The notes beneath the pieces were generated by a model. The model was not told the origin of the DNA. It did no database searches and was given only the letters and a program-made list of their open reading frames with translations. A program made the position numbers and the translations under genes. Shown here piece by piece: positions 1 to 10,666 of a DNA stretch of 64,000 nt; position 1 is the stretch's first letter, and the number at the start of each line of letters is the position of its first letter. This stretch comes from Aegilops tauschii subsp. strangulata. Its lineage: Eukaryota > Streptophyta > Magnoliopsida > Poales > Poaceae. The DNA lies in assembly GCF_002575655.3 (NCBI RefSeq), contig NC_053035.3:500246601-500310600 (forward strand), read 5' to 3'.

Positions 1-172
1 CAATAGGTCTGTCACCTAGCGGTGCATCAAGGACATAATTTTTCTGTGCAGCAATGAGGATAATCCTCAGATCACGGATACAATCCGCATCTTTGCTACT
101 AACATCTTTAAACATAATTTTTCTCTAGGAACATATCAAAAATAAACACAGGGAAGCAACAACGCGAGCTAT
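1..172 (-). pseudogene. gag 5' end of Copia A, start codon lost
   Basis: The reverse strand encodes fragments matching the gag N-terminus of element B (LRIILIAAQKNYVL... against the same stretch in B). At the place where B has ATGGCCCGTGC, A reads ATAGCTCGCG, so the initiator ATG is ATA (170-172). The frame between the start and the conserved block is also disturbed. This is a decayed gag; the capsid-forming protein would not be made from this copy. The leader upstream (173-1418) has no supported gene. Confidence 0.7.
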
Positions 173-1418
173 TGATCTACAACATAATTTGCAAAATACT
201 ATCAGGACTAAGTTCATGATAAATTTAAGTTCAATTAATCATATTACTTAAGAACTCCCACTTAGATAGACATCCCTCTAATCATCTAAGTGATTACGTG
301 ATCCAAAGCAACTAAACCATGTCCGATTAACACGTGAGATGGAGTAGTTTCAATGGTGAACATCACTATGTTGATCATATCTACTATATGATTCACGCTC
401 GACCTTTCGGTCTCTGTGTTCCGAGGCCATATCTGTATATGCTAGGCTCGTCAAGTTTAACCTGAGTATTCCGCATGTGCAACTGTTTTGCAGCCGTTGT
501 ATTTGAACGTAGAGCCTATCACACCCGATTAACACGTGGTGTCTCAGCACGAAGAACTTTTGCAACGGTGCATACTCAGGGAGAACACTTTTATCTTGAA
601 ATTTTAGTGAGAGATCATCTTATAATGCTACCGTCAATCAAAGCAAGATAAGATGCATAAAGGATTAACATCACATGGAATCAATATAAGTGATATGATA
701 TGGCCATCATCATCTTGTGCTTGTGATCTCCATCTCCGAAGCACCGTGCTCGTGATCTCCATCTCCAAAGCACTGTCATGATCACCATCGTCACCGGCTC
801 GACACCTTGATCTCCATCGTAGTATCGTTGTCGTCTTGCCAAATTATTGCTTTTACGACTATCGCTACCGCTTAGTGATAAAGTAAAACTATTACATGGC
901 GATTGCATCTCATACAATAAAGCGACAACCATATGGCTCCTGCCAGTTGCCGATAACTCGGTTACAAAACATGATCATCTCATACAACACATTATATCAC
1001 ATCATGTCTTGACCATATCACATCACAACATCCCTGCAAAAACAAGTTAGTCGTCCTCTACTTTGTTGTTGCATGTTTTACGTGGCTGCTACGGGCTTAG
1101 CAAGAACCGTTCTTACCTATGCATCAAAACCACAACGATAGTTTGTCAAGTTGGTGCTGTTTTAACCTTCGCAAGGACCGGGCGTAGCCACACTTGGTTC
1201 AACTAAAGTGAGAGAGACAGACACCCGCCAGTCACCTTTAAGCAACGAGTGCTCCGAACGGTGAAACCAGTCTCGCGTAAGCGTACGCGTAATGTCGGTC
1301 CGGGCCGCTTCATCTCACAATACCGCTAAACCAAAGTATGACATGCTGGTAAGCAGTATGACTTATATCGCCCACAACTCACTTGTGTTCTACTCGTGCA
1401 TAGCATCAACGCATAAAA

Positions 1419-1435
1419 CCAGGCTCTGATACCAC
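1419..1435 (-). other. Primer binding site of Copia A
   Basis: The reverse complement reads GTGGTATCAGAGCCTGG directly next to the inner end of the LTR. TGGTATCAGAGCC is the standard complement of the initiator tRNA-Met 3' end used to prime reverse transcription in this family. It fixes the orientation of A as minus strand. Confidence 0.85.
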
Positions 1436-3162
1436 TGTTGGGGAACGTAGTAATTTCAAAAAATTTCCTACGCACACGCAAGATCATGGTGATGCATAGC
1501 AACGAGAGAGGAGAGTGTTGTCCACGTACCCTCCTAGACCGACAGCGGAAGCGTTATCACAACGCGGTTGATGTAGTCGTACGTCTTCACGATCCGACCG
1601 ATCAAGTACCGAACGTACGGCACCTCCGAGTTCTACACACGTTCAGCTCGATGACGTCCCTCGAACTCCGATCCAGCCGAGTGTTGAGGGAGAGTTTCGT
1701 CAGCACGACGGCGTGGTGACGATGATGATGTTCCACCGACGCAGGGCTTCGCCTAAGCTCCGCAACGGTATTATCGAGGTGTAATATGGTGGAGGGGGGC
1801 ACCGCACACGGCTAAGAGATCTCAAGGATCAATTGTTGTGTCTCTGGGGTGCCCCCCTGCCCCCGTATATAAAGGAGCAAGGGAGGAGGAGGCCGGCCCT
1901 AGGAGGGGGCGCACCAAGTGTGGAGTCCTACTAGGACTCCCTAGTCCTAGTAGGATTCCACCTCCCATATGGACTAGGAAAAGAGGAAGGGAAAAAGAGA
2001 AGGAAGGAAGGGGGTGCCCCCCTCCCCTAGTCCAATTCGGACCAGACCAAGGGGAGGGGTGCGGCCACCCTTGAGGCCCTTTTTCTTCTTTCCCGTATGG
2101 CCCAATAAGGCCCAATACGTATTCCCGTAACTCTCCGGTACTCCGAAAAATACCCGAATCACTCGGAACCTTTCCGAAGTCCGAATATAGTCATCCAATA
2201 TATCGATCTTTACGTCTCGACCATTTCGAGACTCCTCGTCATGTCCTCGATCTCATCCGGGACTCCGAACTCCTTCGGTACATCAACATACATAAACTCA
2301 TAATAAAACTGTCATCGTAACTTTAAGCGTGCGGACCCTACGGGTTCGAGAACTATGTAGACATGACCGAGACACGTCTCCGGTCAATAACCAATAGCGG
2401 GACCTGGATGCCCATATTGGCTCCCACATATTCTACGAAGATCTTTATCGGTCAGACCGCATAACAACATACGTTGTTCCCTTTGTCATCAGTATGTTAC
2501 TTGCCCGAGATTCGATCGTCGGTATCTCGATACCTAGTTCAATCTCGTTACCGGCAAGTCTCTTTACTCGTTCCGTAACACATCATCCCGGAACTAACTT
2601 ATTAGTCACAATGCTTGCAAGGCTTATAGTGATGTGCATTACCGAGTGGGCCCAGAGATACCTCTCCGACAATCGGAGTGACAAATCCTAATCTCGAAAT
2701 ACGCCAACCCAACAAGTACCTTTGGAGACACCTGTAGAGCACCTTTATAATCACCCATTTACGTTGTGACGTTTGGTAGCACACAGAGTGTTCCTCCGGT
2801 AAACGGGAGTTGCATAATCTCATAGTCAGAGGAACATGTATAAGTCATGAAGAAAGCAATAGCAACATACTAAACGATCGGGTGCTAAGCTAACGGAATG
2901 GGTCAAGTCAATCACGTCATTCTCCTAATGAGGTGATCTCGTTAATCAAATGACAACTTATGTCTATGGCTAGGAAACATAACCATCTTTGATTAACGAG
3001 CTAGTCAAGTAGAGGCATACTAGTGACACTCTGTTTGTCTATGTATTCACACATGTATTATGTTTCCGGTTAATACAATTCTAGCATGAATAATAAACAT
3101 TTATCATGATATAAGGAAATAAATAATAACTTTATTATTGCCTCTAGGGCATATTTCCTTCA
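1436..3162 (-). repeat. 5' LTR of Copia A (1727 bp)
   Basis: Bounded by TG...CA on the reverse strand (TGAAGGAAATATGCCC at 3162, ending CCCCAACA at 1436). A TATA-type promoter motif (CTTTATATACGGGGGC on the reverse strand) lies near 1861-1878, as in the LTRs of B. The length matches the reassembled 3' LTR of B (about 1733 bp), so this is a full LTR. Open frames within it, in both strands, are not genes. Confidence 0.88.
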
Positions 3163-5600
3163 GTTTTTTTTCCTGCCAAGACGAATTTTCTAATTATCCA
3201 GGAGTTTACAGATTTATAGAAAAGTCCCTCTAAATCATGCATTTAATAACTCACAAACCGTGCATCATTTGTAAATAATTTATATATGAAAAATGCTTCG
3301 ATTTCTGTCTAGTCTCATAATATGCAACTCTCATCCATGTTTAAAATGTTTAACTTGCTGTTTGTTTAATTTGCTCAAATAGCATGTTAAAATGATTTAT
3401 TCCATAACCAAATAACCGTAGCTCCATTTTATATAAACTTCATATGTAAATGGGGTAGAAAAATGCATAGATTAACATGGTGCACCTTGTTTTACTGTTT
3501 AACAACAATAAAATATGGTTTTAGGCAGAACAGTACCAAATCTAAAATATGGACATGAGGATTTTCCGGAATTGTTGTTGATTGTTTCTGGCCTCATTTA
3601 ATTTGCTTAAATAGTTAGTTTACTTATGCTTCACCTCTTGCCATGTTAATCAACATTTAATATTGTTGGGTACATAAACGAGAGAGAACTAAATATTTGA
3701 TGTGGTGTTTTCGTCAATATGCAACTTGTTACATATTGAGCTCCACTTAATTTGTAGTGTTGTTTGTTGCATTTTGCCATGCCATGCCTCATTAAACCAG
3801 ACATGTATCATACTTGTTTGTGCATCATGCCATGTGTATGTGGTGGTTGTTTACTATGTTGTTTGCTTCTTTCCGGTTTGCTTCTCTCGTTAGCTTCGGT
3901 TTCGTTCCGGAGTTGTGAGGATTCGTTCGACTACATCCGTTTGTCTTCTTCATGGACTCGTTCTTCTTCCTTGCGGGATCTCAGGCAAGATGACCATACC
4001 CTCGAAATCACTTCTATCTTTGCTTGCTGGTTGTTCGCTCTATTGCTATGCCGCATTACCTACCACTTGCTATATCATGCCTCCCAAATTGCCATGAAAC
4101 CACCTCTAACCTTTGTCACCCTTCCTAGCAAACCGTTGTTTGGCTATGTTACTGCTTTTGCTCAGCCCCTCTTATAGCGTTGCTAGTTGCAGGTGAAGAT
4201 GAAGTTTGTTCCATGTTGGAACATGGATATGTTGGGATATCACAATATATCTTATTTGATTAATGCATCTATATACTTGGTAAAGGGTGGAAGGCTCGGC
4301 CTTATGCCTGGTGTTTTGTTCCACTCTTGCCGCCCTAGTTTCCGTCATACCGGTGTGATGTTCCTTGATTTTGCGTTCCTTACGCGGTTGGGTGATTTAT
4401 GGGACCCCCTTGACAGTTCGCTTTGAATAAAACTCCTCTAGCAAGGCCCAACCTTGGTTTTACCTATTGCCTACCTAAGCCTTTTTCCCTTGGGTTCTGC
4501 AGACTCAAGGGTCATCTTTATTTTTTTCCCCGGGCCAGTGCTCCTTCGAGTGCTGGTCCAAACCGAGCGATGTCCGGCGCCCCCTGGGCAACCAGGGTCT
4601 ATGCCAACCCGACGTCTTGCTCACCCGGTGTGCCCTGAGAACGAGATATGTGCAGCTCCTATCGGGATTTGTCGGCACATCGGGCGGCTTTGCTGGTCTT
4701 GTTTTACCATTGTCGAAATGTCTTGTAAACCGGGATTCCGAGACTGACCGGGTCTTCCCGGGAGAAGGTTTATCCTTCGTTGACCGTGAGAGCTTATAAT
4801 GGGCTAAGTTGGAACACCCCTACAGGGTATAAACTTTCGAGAGCCGTGCCCGCGGTTATGTGGCAGATGGGAATTTTGTTAATATCCGGTTGTAGAGAAC
4901 TTGACACGTGACTTAATTAAAATACATCAACCGTGTGTGTAGCCGTGGTGGTCTCTTTTCGGCGGAGTCCGGGAAGAGAACACGACTTTTGGGTTATGTT
5001 TGACGTAAGTAGGAGTTCAGGATCACTTCTTGATCATTACTAGTTGACGACCGTTCCGTTGCTCCTCTTCTCGCTCTTATTTGCGTATGTTAGCCACCAT
5101 ATATGCTTAGTGCTTGCTGCAGCTCCACCTCACTACCCCTTTCCTACCCTTAAGCTTAAATAGTCTTGATCTCGTGGGTGTGAGATTGCTGAGTCCTCGT
5201 GACTCACAGATACTTCCAAACAGTTGCAGGTGCCGATGATACCAGTGCAGATGACGCAACCGAGCTCAAGTGGGAGTTCGACGAGGAACTTGGTCGTTAC
5301 TTTGTTTCTTTTCCTGTTGATCAGTAGTGGAGCCCAGTTGGGACGATCGGGGATCTAGCATTTGGGGTTGTCTTCTTTTATTTTGGTTCCGTAGTCGGAC
5401 CTATGTGTGTACTCTGATTGATGTATGGTTCATTTATGTATTGTGTGAAGTGGCGATTGTAAGCCAACTCTTTATCCCATTCTTGTTCATTACATGGGAT
5501 TGTGTGAAGATGACCCTTCTTGCGACAAAACCACAATGCGGTTATGCCTCTAAGTCGTGCCTCGACACGTGGGAGATATAGCCGCATCGTGGGCGTTACA
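3163..5600 (+). repeat. Gypsy-type LTR-like sequence, 5' end truncated
   Basis: No credible coding region. The stretch ends with CATCGTGGGCGTTACA at 5600, which looks like the terminal ...CA of a long LTR, and contains GTAGTGGAGCCCAGTTGGGACGATCG-type sequence that I recognise as abundant in Triticeae Gypsy LTRs; I do not name the family. The left end is cut off by Copia A. Immediately after 5600 the MULE transposase tail begins, so this LTR appears to sit at or within the left repeat unit. Either a solo LTR or the end of an element continuing left. Confidence 0.5.
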
Positions 5601-5950
5601 GTGTGCCTGAGCCTGAGCAGACTGAAGAAAATCCTGCTGCAGTCAACATTCAGACTGAAGAAACTGCGCTCGAGGTTGAAACTGAACCTGAGCGTGTCGA
5701 GGTTCAGACTAAAGAAAGCCATGTTGAGGTACACACCGAAGAAACTGAAACTGCTGTCAACATTGAGACTGAAGACACTGATCACGAGGGTGTTGGCGAG
5801 GTGTTGAAAAGACCAGTGAAGAAAAACAAGATGATCAGTGAACTTATTTGTGTAGTAGAACCAAAAAAAGAAGTGCTAAGGCAAAGAAGGGCACGCGACG
5901 TGGTAGGAAGAGGTAGAACAGAGAACAATTTGAAAATTTGGGGCATGTAA
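5601..5950 (+). pseudogene. MULE transposase C-terminal tail (left copy), fragment
   Basis: An open stretch of about 115 codons with no start of its own, ending at a stop at 5948-5950. It is acidic with repeated QTE units (EPEQTEEN, NIQTEET, EVQTKES, HTEETE), then a basic stretch with PVKKNKMISEL and RQRRARD. The minus-strand tail at 44439-44981 has the same plan: QTE repeats, then PVQKTKTLSEL and a lysine-rich end. There a zinc knuckle is just upstream, typical of Mutator/FAR1-type transposases. So this is inferred to be the last exon of a degraded MULE transposase, cut at 5600 by the LTR-like sequence. The upstream catalytic part is missing. Confidence 0.6.
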
Positions 5951-6827
5951 TAATATTTATAACTTGGTGCGTACTGGTAGTCACTATGTATCCCCGTATT
6001 TCTATTCGAACTTGTTTGTTGGTACCTTGTCTAAACCAGCCAAATAAAATTCAAATTTAAATTCAAATTTGGGCTCAAATTTTAATTAGGGATGGGGTAT
6101 TGATGTTTTAATGCTATCTAAAGTACCTCAACTGAAATATGTTTGCTTGCTGATCATTCCGAGCCCTTTTGGTAAGTTGAACTCATAGTCATGAAAAGTG
6201 TGTCTCAAATGACCTCCAAAGGTAGGGTAAAGGGCCTCATATTTAAGCAAGTTTTTTGGCACCTTGTCTAAACCAGCCAAATAATTTTTCTACACATCTA
6301 TTCTACCTATATAGTGTAAATCTAAAGTCTCACTATTTATTGACTTAATTTTCTATTATTTTCTTTTTTTTGAAAAAACAAGGTTTAATAGAAAATTATA
6401 TATAAAACAAGTTTAAAACATGAAAATGATAAAAGTAAGTTAAGATCTTTCTTAGTCAATCCAAAATGAAGTTTTGGTGAGGTTTTCACACTTTTCATTT
6501 TCAAAACCCCACCTACTCTCGGGTGCCCACTACTCTCTCCCTTGAACTCCATACTACATTGTTCGAGGAATGACAATTTTGTGAAGGATTTTTCGTAAAA
6601 ATGTATGTAAACCAATTTATATTTTTTTTCTCGTTACTATATGACATAATAAGACTATGTGCGCAAGTTTTATATTTTTTTTGATTTTTTTTGAATTAGT
6701 TATGCTCAACCCTAATCAGTCAAAACCCCTCAAAAACCCCTCTCAGAACCCCTCAAAACCCCGCACACTACCGGATCGTCGATCGTTGTGCGTGGACGGT
6801 TGAGATCAGGCGCTAGGGTTAGCTACG

Positions 6828-6911
6828 GTGTGCATCGATCCGCATGAGACGCGTTGATTGGTTGAATCAGTGTGCATCGATCCGCATGAGACGCGCTGAT
6901 TGGTTGAATCG
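6828..6911 (+). repeat. Tandem duplication, 2 x 42 bp
   Basis: The unit GTGTGCATCGATCCGCATGA... GCGYTGATTGGTTGAATC occurs twice head to tail with one or two differences. The inverted copy near 43700-43745 has only a diverged single version, so the duplication is specific to the left unit. No function is evident. Confidence 0.8.
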
Positions 6912-7445
6912 GTGGGGTTTGGATCAGCCTCTCTCGTTGGGGCATCAGGACCGTTCATTTGAATCCAACGGCAAGAGTTGATGCGGTGCATGGACCAAGC
7001 CTACGCAGTGCCCTTTCCATCGTTGCATGAGTGCCCGTGCCTACCCGCAGCATGCATGCCCACCCGCAGAACTGCGCATGTGCGTTGCATGCATGCCCTC
7101 GACGTAGCCCTGCTCCGCCACCCCTATCGACGCAGTAAGCTGTCGCATGCCTACCATTAGAACCGATGCATCGTCGCATCAAAGCATGCACCCGGCCACA
7201 ATGCAACAGCCCGATGAAGACAACCAAAAAGCCAACGCTGCATGGCGTGCTGTACATGGTGTGCTCCTCTTTGAGGGCGCAATACTGGCATGGGGTATCG
7301 GTGTGGGTATCGATGCAGTTCAAACGGCATGCTGCCCGTTACAAGATGGGCAAATGAAGGCGTCCATTATTGTCACGTCTCCCATCGACCGAACGTTGCC
7401 CTCAAGCCAGGCCCTAGCAAGATGTGCAAATTAATGGGCTATGGC

Positions 7446-8601
7446 TGAAGGAAATATGCCCTAGAGGAAATATGCCGGTAATGAGATTGAACTAGGTATC
7501 GAGATACCGACGATCGAATCTCGGGCAAGTAACATACCGATGACAAAGGGAACAACGTATGTTGTTATGCGGTCTGACCGATAAAGATCTTCGCAGAATA
7601 TGTGGGAGCCAATATGAGCATCCAGGTTCCGCTATTGGTTATTGACCGGAGAGGTGTCTCGGTCATGTCTACATAGTTCTCGAACCCGTAGGGTCCGCAC
7701 GCTTAACGTTACGATGACAGTTATATTATGAGTTTATATGTTTTGATGTACCGAAGGTTGTTCAGAGTCCCGGATGTGATCACAGACATGACGAGGAGTC
7801 TCGAAATGGTCGAGACATAAAGATTGATATATTGGAAGCCTATGTTTGGATATCGGAAGTGTTCCGGGTGAAATCGGGATTTTTCCGGAGTAACGGGAGG
7901 TTACCGGAACCCGCCGGTAACTTAATGGGCCTTAGTGGGCCTAGGTGGAAGAGAGGAGAGGAGGCCAGGGCAGGGCCGCACGCCCCTCCCCCCCAGTCCG
8001 AATAGGACAAGGAGAGGGGGGCGGCGCCCCCCTTTCCTTCCTCCCCTCCACCTCTTCCCCCTCTCTCTCCTAGTCCAACATGGAAAAGGGGGGAGTCCTA
8101 CTCCCGGTAGGAGTAGGACTCCTCCTGGCGTGCCTCTCCCCTTGGCCCTCCGAACCCCCCCTTGCTCCTTTATATACGGGGGCAGGGGGCACCTCTATAC
8201 ACACAATTGATCAACGATCTCTTAGCCGTGTGCGGTGCCCCCTCCACAATATTACACCTCGATAATATCATAGCGGTGCTTAGGCGAAGCCCTGCGTCGG
8301 TAGAACATCATCATTGTCACCATGCCGTCGTGCTGACGAAACTCTCCCTCAGCACTCGGCTGGACCGGAGTTTGAGGGACGTCATCGAGCTGAACGTGTG
8401 CTGAACTCGGAGGTGCCGTACGTTCGGTACTTGATCGGTCGGATCGTGAAGACGTACGACTACATCAACCGCGTTGTGTTAACGCTTTCGCTTTCGGTCT
8501 ACGAGGGTACGTGGACAACACTCTCCCCTCTCGTTGCTATGCATCACCATGATCTTGCGTGTGCGTAGGATTTTTTTTTGAAATTACTACGTTCCCCAAC
8601 A
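7446..8601 (+). repeat. 5' LTR of Copia B, internally deleted
   Basis: Begins TGAAGGAAATATGCCCTAGAGG, then jumps directly to GGTAATGAGATTGAACTAGG, which lies roughly 600 bp inside the other LTRs. It ends CGTTCCCCAACA. Length 1156 bp against about 1733 bp for the 3' LTR, so some 577 bp are missing, mostly the U3-side sequence. GAAATATGCC is repeated at the junction. The TATA motif CTTTATATACGGGGGC is kept near 8167-8183. Confidence 0.9.
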
Positions 8602-8618
8602 GTGGCATCCGAGCCTGG
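8602..8618 (+). other. Primer binding site of Copia B
   Basis: GTGGCATCCGAGCCTGG directly follows the 5' LTR. It resembles the initiator tRNA-Met complement TGGTATCAGAGCC with two substitutions, whereas the site of Copia A is unaltered. Downstream, 8619-9844 is an untranslated leader in which I see no gene. Confidence 0.8.
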
Positions 8619-9844
8619 TTTTATGCGTTGATGTTATATGCACGAGTAGAACACAAGTGAGTTGTGCGCGACATAAGTCATACTGCTTACCAGCATGTCA
8701 TATTTTGGTTCAGCGGTATTGTGAGATGAAGCGGCCCGGACCGACATTACGCGTACGCTTACGCGAGACTGGTTTCACCGTTGCGAGCACTCGTTGCTTA
8801 AAGGTGACTGGCGGGTGTCTGTCTCTCTCACTTTAGTTGAATCGAGTGTGGCTACGCCCGGTCCTTGCGAAGGTTAAAACAACACCAACTTGACAAACTA
8901 TCGTTGTGGTTTTGATGCGTAGGTAAGAACGGTTCTTGCTAAGCCCGTAGAAGCCACGTAAAACTTGCAACAACAAAGTAGAGGACGTCTAACTTGTTTT
9001 TGCAGAGCATGTTGTGATGTGATATGGTCAAGACATGATGCTATATTTTATTGTATGAGATGATCATGTTTTGTAACCGAGTTATCGGCAACTGGCAGGA
9101 GCCATATGGTTGTCGCTTTATTGTATGCAATGCAATCGCCATGTAATTGTTTTACTTTATCACTAAGCGGTAGCGATAGTCGTAGAAGCAATATTTGGCG
9201 AGACGACAACGATGCTACGATGGAGATCAAGGTGTCGCGCCGGTGACGATGGTGATCATGACGGTGCTTCGGAGATGGAGATCACAAGCACAAGATGATG
9301 ATGGCCATATCATATCACTTATATTGATTGCATGTGATGTTTATCTTTTATGCATCTTATCTTGCTTTGATTGACGGTAGCATTATAAGATGATCTCTCA
9401 CTAAAATTTCAAGATAAAAGTGTTCTCCCTGAGTATGCGTCGTTGCCAAAGTTCGTCGTGCCCAGACACCACGTGATGATCGGGTGTGATAAGCTCTACG
9501 TCCATCTACAACGGGTGCAAGCCAGTTTTGCACACGCAGAATACTCAGGTTAAACTTGACGAGCCTAGCATATGCAGATATGGCCTCGGAACACTGAGAC
9601 CGAAAGGTCGAGCGTGAATCATATAGTAGATATGATCAACATAGTGATGTTCACCATTGAAAACTACTCCAATTCACGTGATGATCGGTTATGGTTTAGT
9701 TGATTTGGATCACGTAATCACTTAGATGATTAGAGGGATGTCTATCTAAGTGGGAGTTCTTAAGTAATATGATTAATAGAACTTAAATTTATCATGAACT
9801 TAGTACCTGATAGTATCTTGCTTGTCTATGTTAATTGTAGATAG

Positions 9845-10666
9845 ATGGCCCGTGCTGTTGTTCCGTTGAATTTTAATGCGTTCTTTGAGAAAGCAAAGTT
9901 GAAAGATGATGGTAGCAATTACACGGACTGGGTCCGTAACTTGAGGATTATCCTCATTGCTGCACAGAAGAATTACGTCCTGGAAGCACCGCTGGGTGCC
10001 AGGCCTGCTGCAAGAGCAACACCAGAAGTTATGAACGTCTGGCAGAGCAAAGCTGATGACTACTCGATAGTTCAGTGTGCCATGCTTTACGGCTTAGAAC
10101 CGGGTCTTCAACGACGTTTTGAACGTCATGGAGCATATGGGATGTTCCAGGAGTTGAAGTTAATATTTCAAGCAAATGCCCGGATTGAGAGATATGAAGT
10201 CTCCAATAAGTTCTACAGCTGCAAGATGGAAGAGAATAGTTCTGTCAGTGAGCATATACTCAAAATGTCTGGGTATAACAATCACTTGATTCAACTGGGA
10301 GTTAATCTTCCGGATGATAGCGTCATTGACAGAATTCTTCAATCACTGCCACCAAGCTACAAGAGCTTCCTGATGAACTATAACATGCAAGGGATGAATA
10401 AGACAATTCCCGAGCTCTTCGCAATGCTAAAGGCAGCGGAGGTAGAAATCAAAAAGGAGCATCAAGTGTTCATGGTCAATAAGACCACTAGTTTGAAGAA
10501 AAAGGGCAAAGGGAAGAAGAAGAAGAAGGGGAATTTCAAGAAGAACAGCAAGCAAGTTGCTGTTCAGGAGAAGAAACCCAAATCTGGACCTAAGCCTGAG
10601 ACTGAGTGCTTCTACTGCAAGCAGACTGGTCACTGGAAGCGGAACTGCCAAGTATTTGGCAGATAA
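9845..10666 (+). CDS. gag: Copia B gag (capsid/nucleocapsid)
   Basis: 273 codons starting MARAVVPLNFNAFFEKAKL at the ATG that matches the gag start position of element A. It holds the retrotransposon gag core (WVRNLRIILIAAQ near residues 29-41, later SYKSFLMNYNMQGM) and, at the end, a CCHC zinc knuckle CFYCKQTGHWKRNC (near residue 255) preceded by a lysine-rich stretch. In this family gag and pol are normally one frame. Here the stop at 10664-10666 follows loss of one C in AACTGCCAAG (near 10650), so gag is cut off from pol. The product would form the particle that packages element RNA. Confidence 0.88.
   Translation: MARAVVPLNFNAFFEKAKLKDDGSNYTDWVRNLRIILIAAQKNYVLEAPLGARPAARATPEVMNVWQSKADDYSIVQCAMLYGLEPGLQRRFERHGAYGMFQELKLIFQANARIERYEVSNKFYSCKMEENSSVSEHILKMSGYNNHLIQLGVNLPDDSVIDRILQSLPPSYKSFLMNYNMQGMNKTIPELFAMLKAAEVEIKKEHQVFMVNKTTSLKKKGKGKKKKKGNFKKNSKQVAVQEKKPKSGPKPETECFYCKQTGHWKRNCQVFGR

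Larger units (their letters stand above)
1..3162 (-). mobile_element. Copia LTR retrotransposon A (BARE/WIS/Angela-like), partial
   Basis: Minus-strand element cut by the window start. It shows, reading leftwards, the 5' LTR (3162-1436), a tRNA-Met-type primer binding site, a roughly 1.25-kb untranslated leader and the first part of gag. The LTR and leader match those of element B (7446-28286) closely by eye, so both belong to one family. The rest of gag-pol and the 3' LTR lie outside the window, so the target duplication cannot be checked. The LTR abuts LTR-like sequence at 3163, so A appears inserted into an older retroelement. Family names rest on recognition of the LTR ends (TGAAGGAAATATGCCC...CGTTCCCCAACA). 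Confidence 0.9.
5601..7445 (+). repeat. Left inverted repeat unit, segment 1
   Basis: The first part of a unit that recurs inverted at about 45200-43264. Shared landmarks in the same order: the QTE-rich transposase tail, a GACCTCCRAAG block (about 6205 versus 44160 reversed), ATGCTCAACCCTA with repeated AACCCCTCAAAA (6700-6760 versus 43810-43860), GTGGACGG...AGGCGCTAGGG (6793-6820 versus 43750-43790) and GCCAGGCCCTAGC near 7408 versus 43470. Apart from the transposase tail, no gene is supported from 5951 to 7445; several short open frames there do not match the other copy. Confidence 0.75.

Noticed and set aside
1822..2198. Open frames inside the Copia LTRs (also 7935-8568 and 27527-28357)
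   Set aside because: They recur in each LTR copy only because the LTRs are homologous, with frame-disrupting differences and no conserved protein.
3702..4799. Chain of short plus-strand frames in the Gypsy-like LTR sequence
   Set aside because: No domain similarity, different phases, and the region has LTR-like character.
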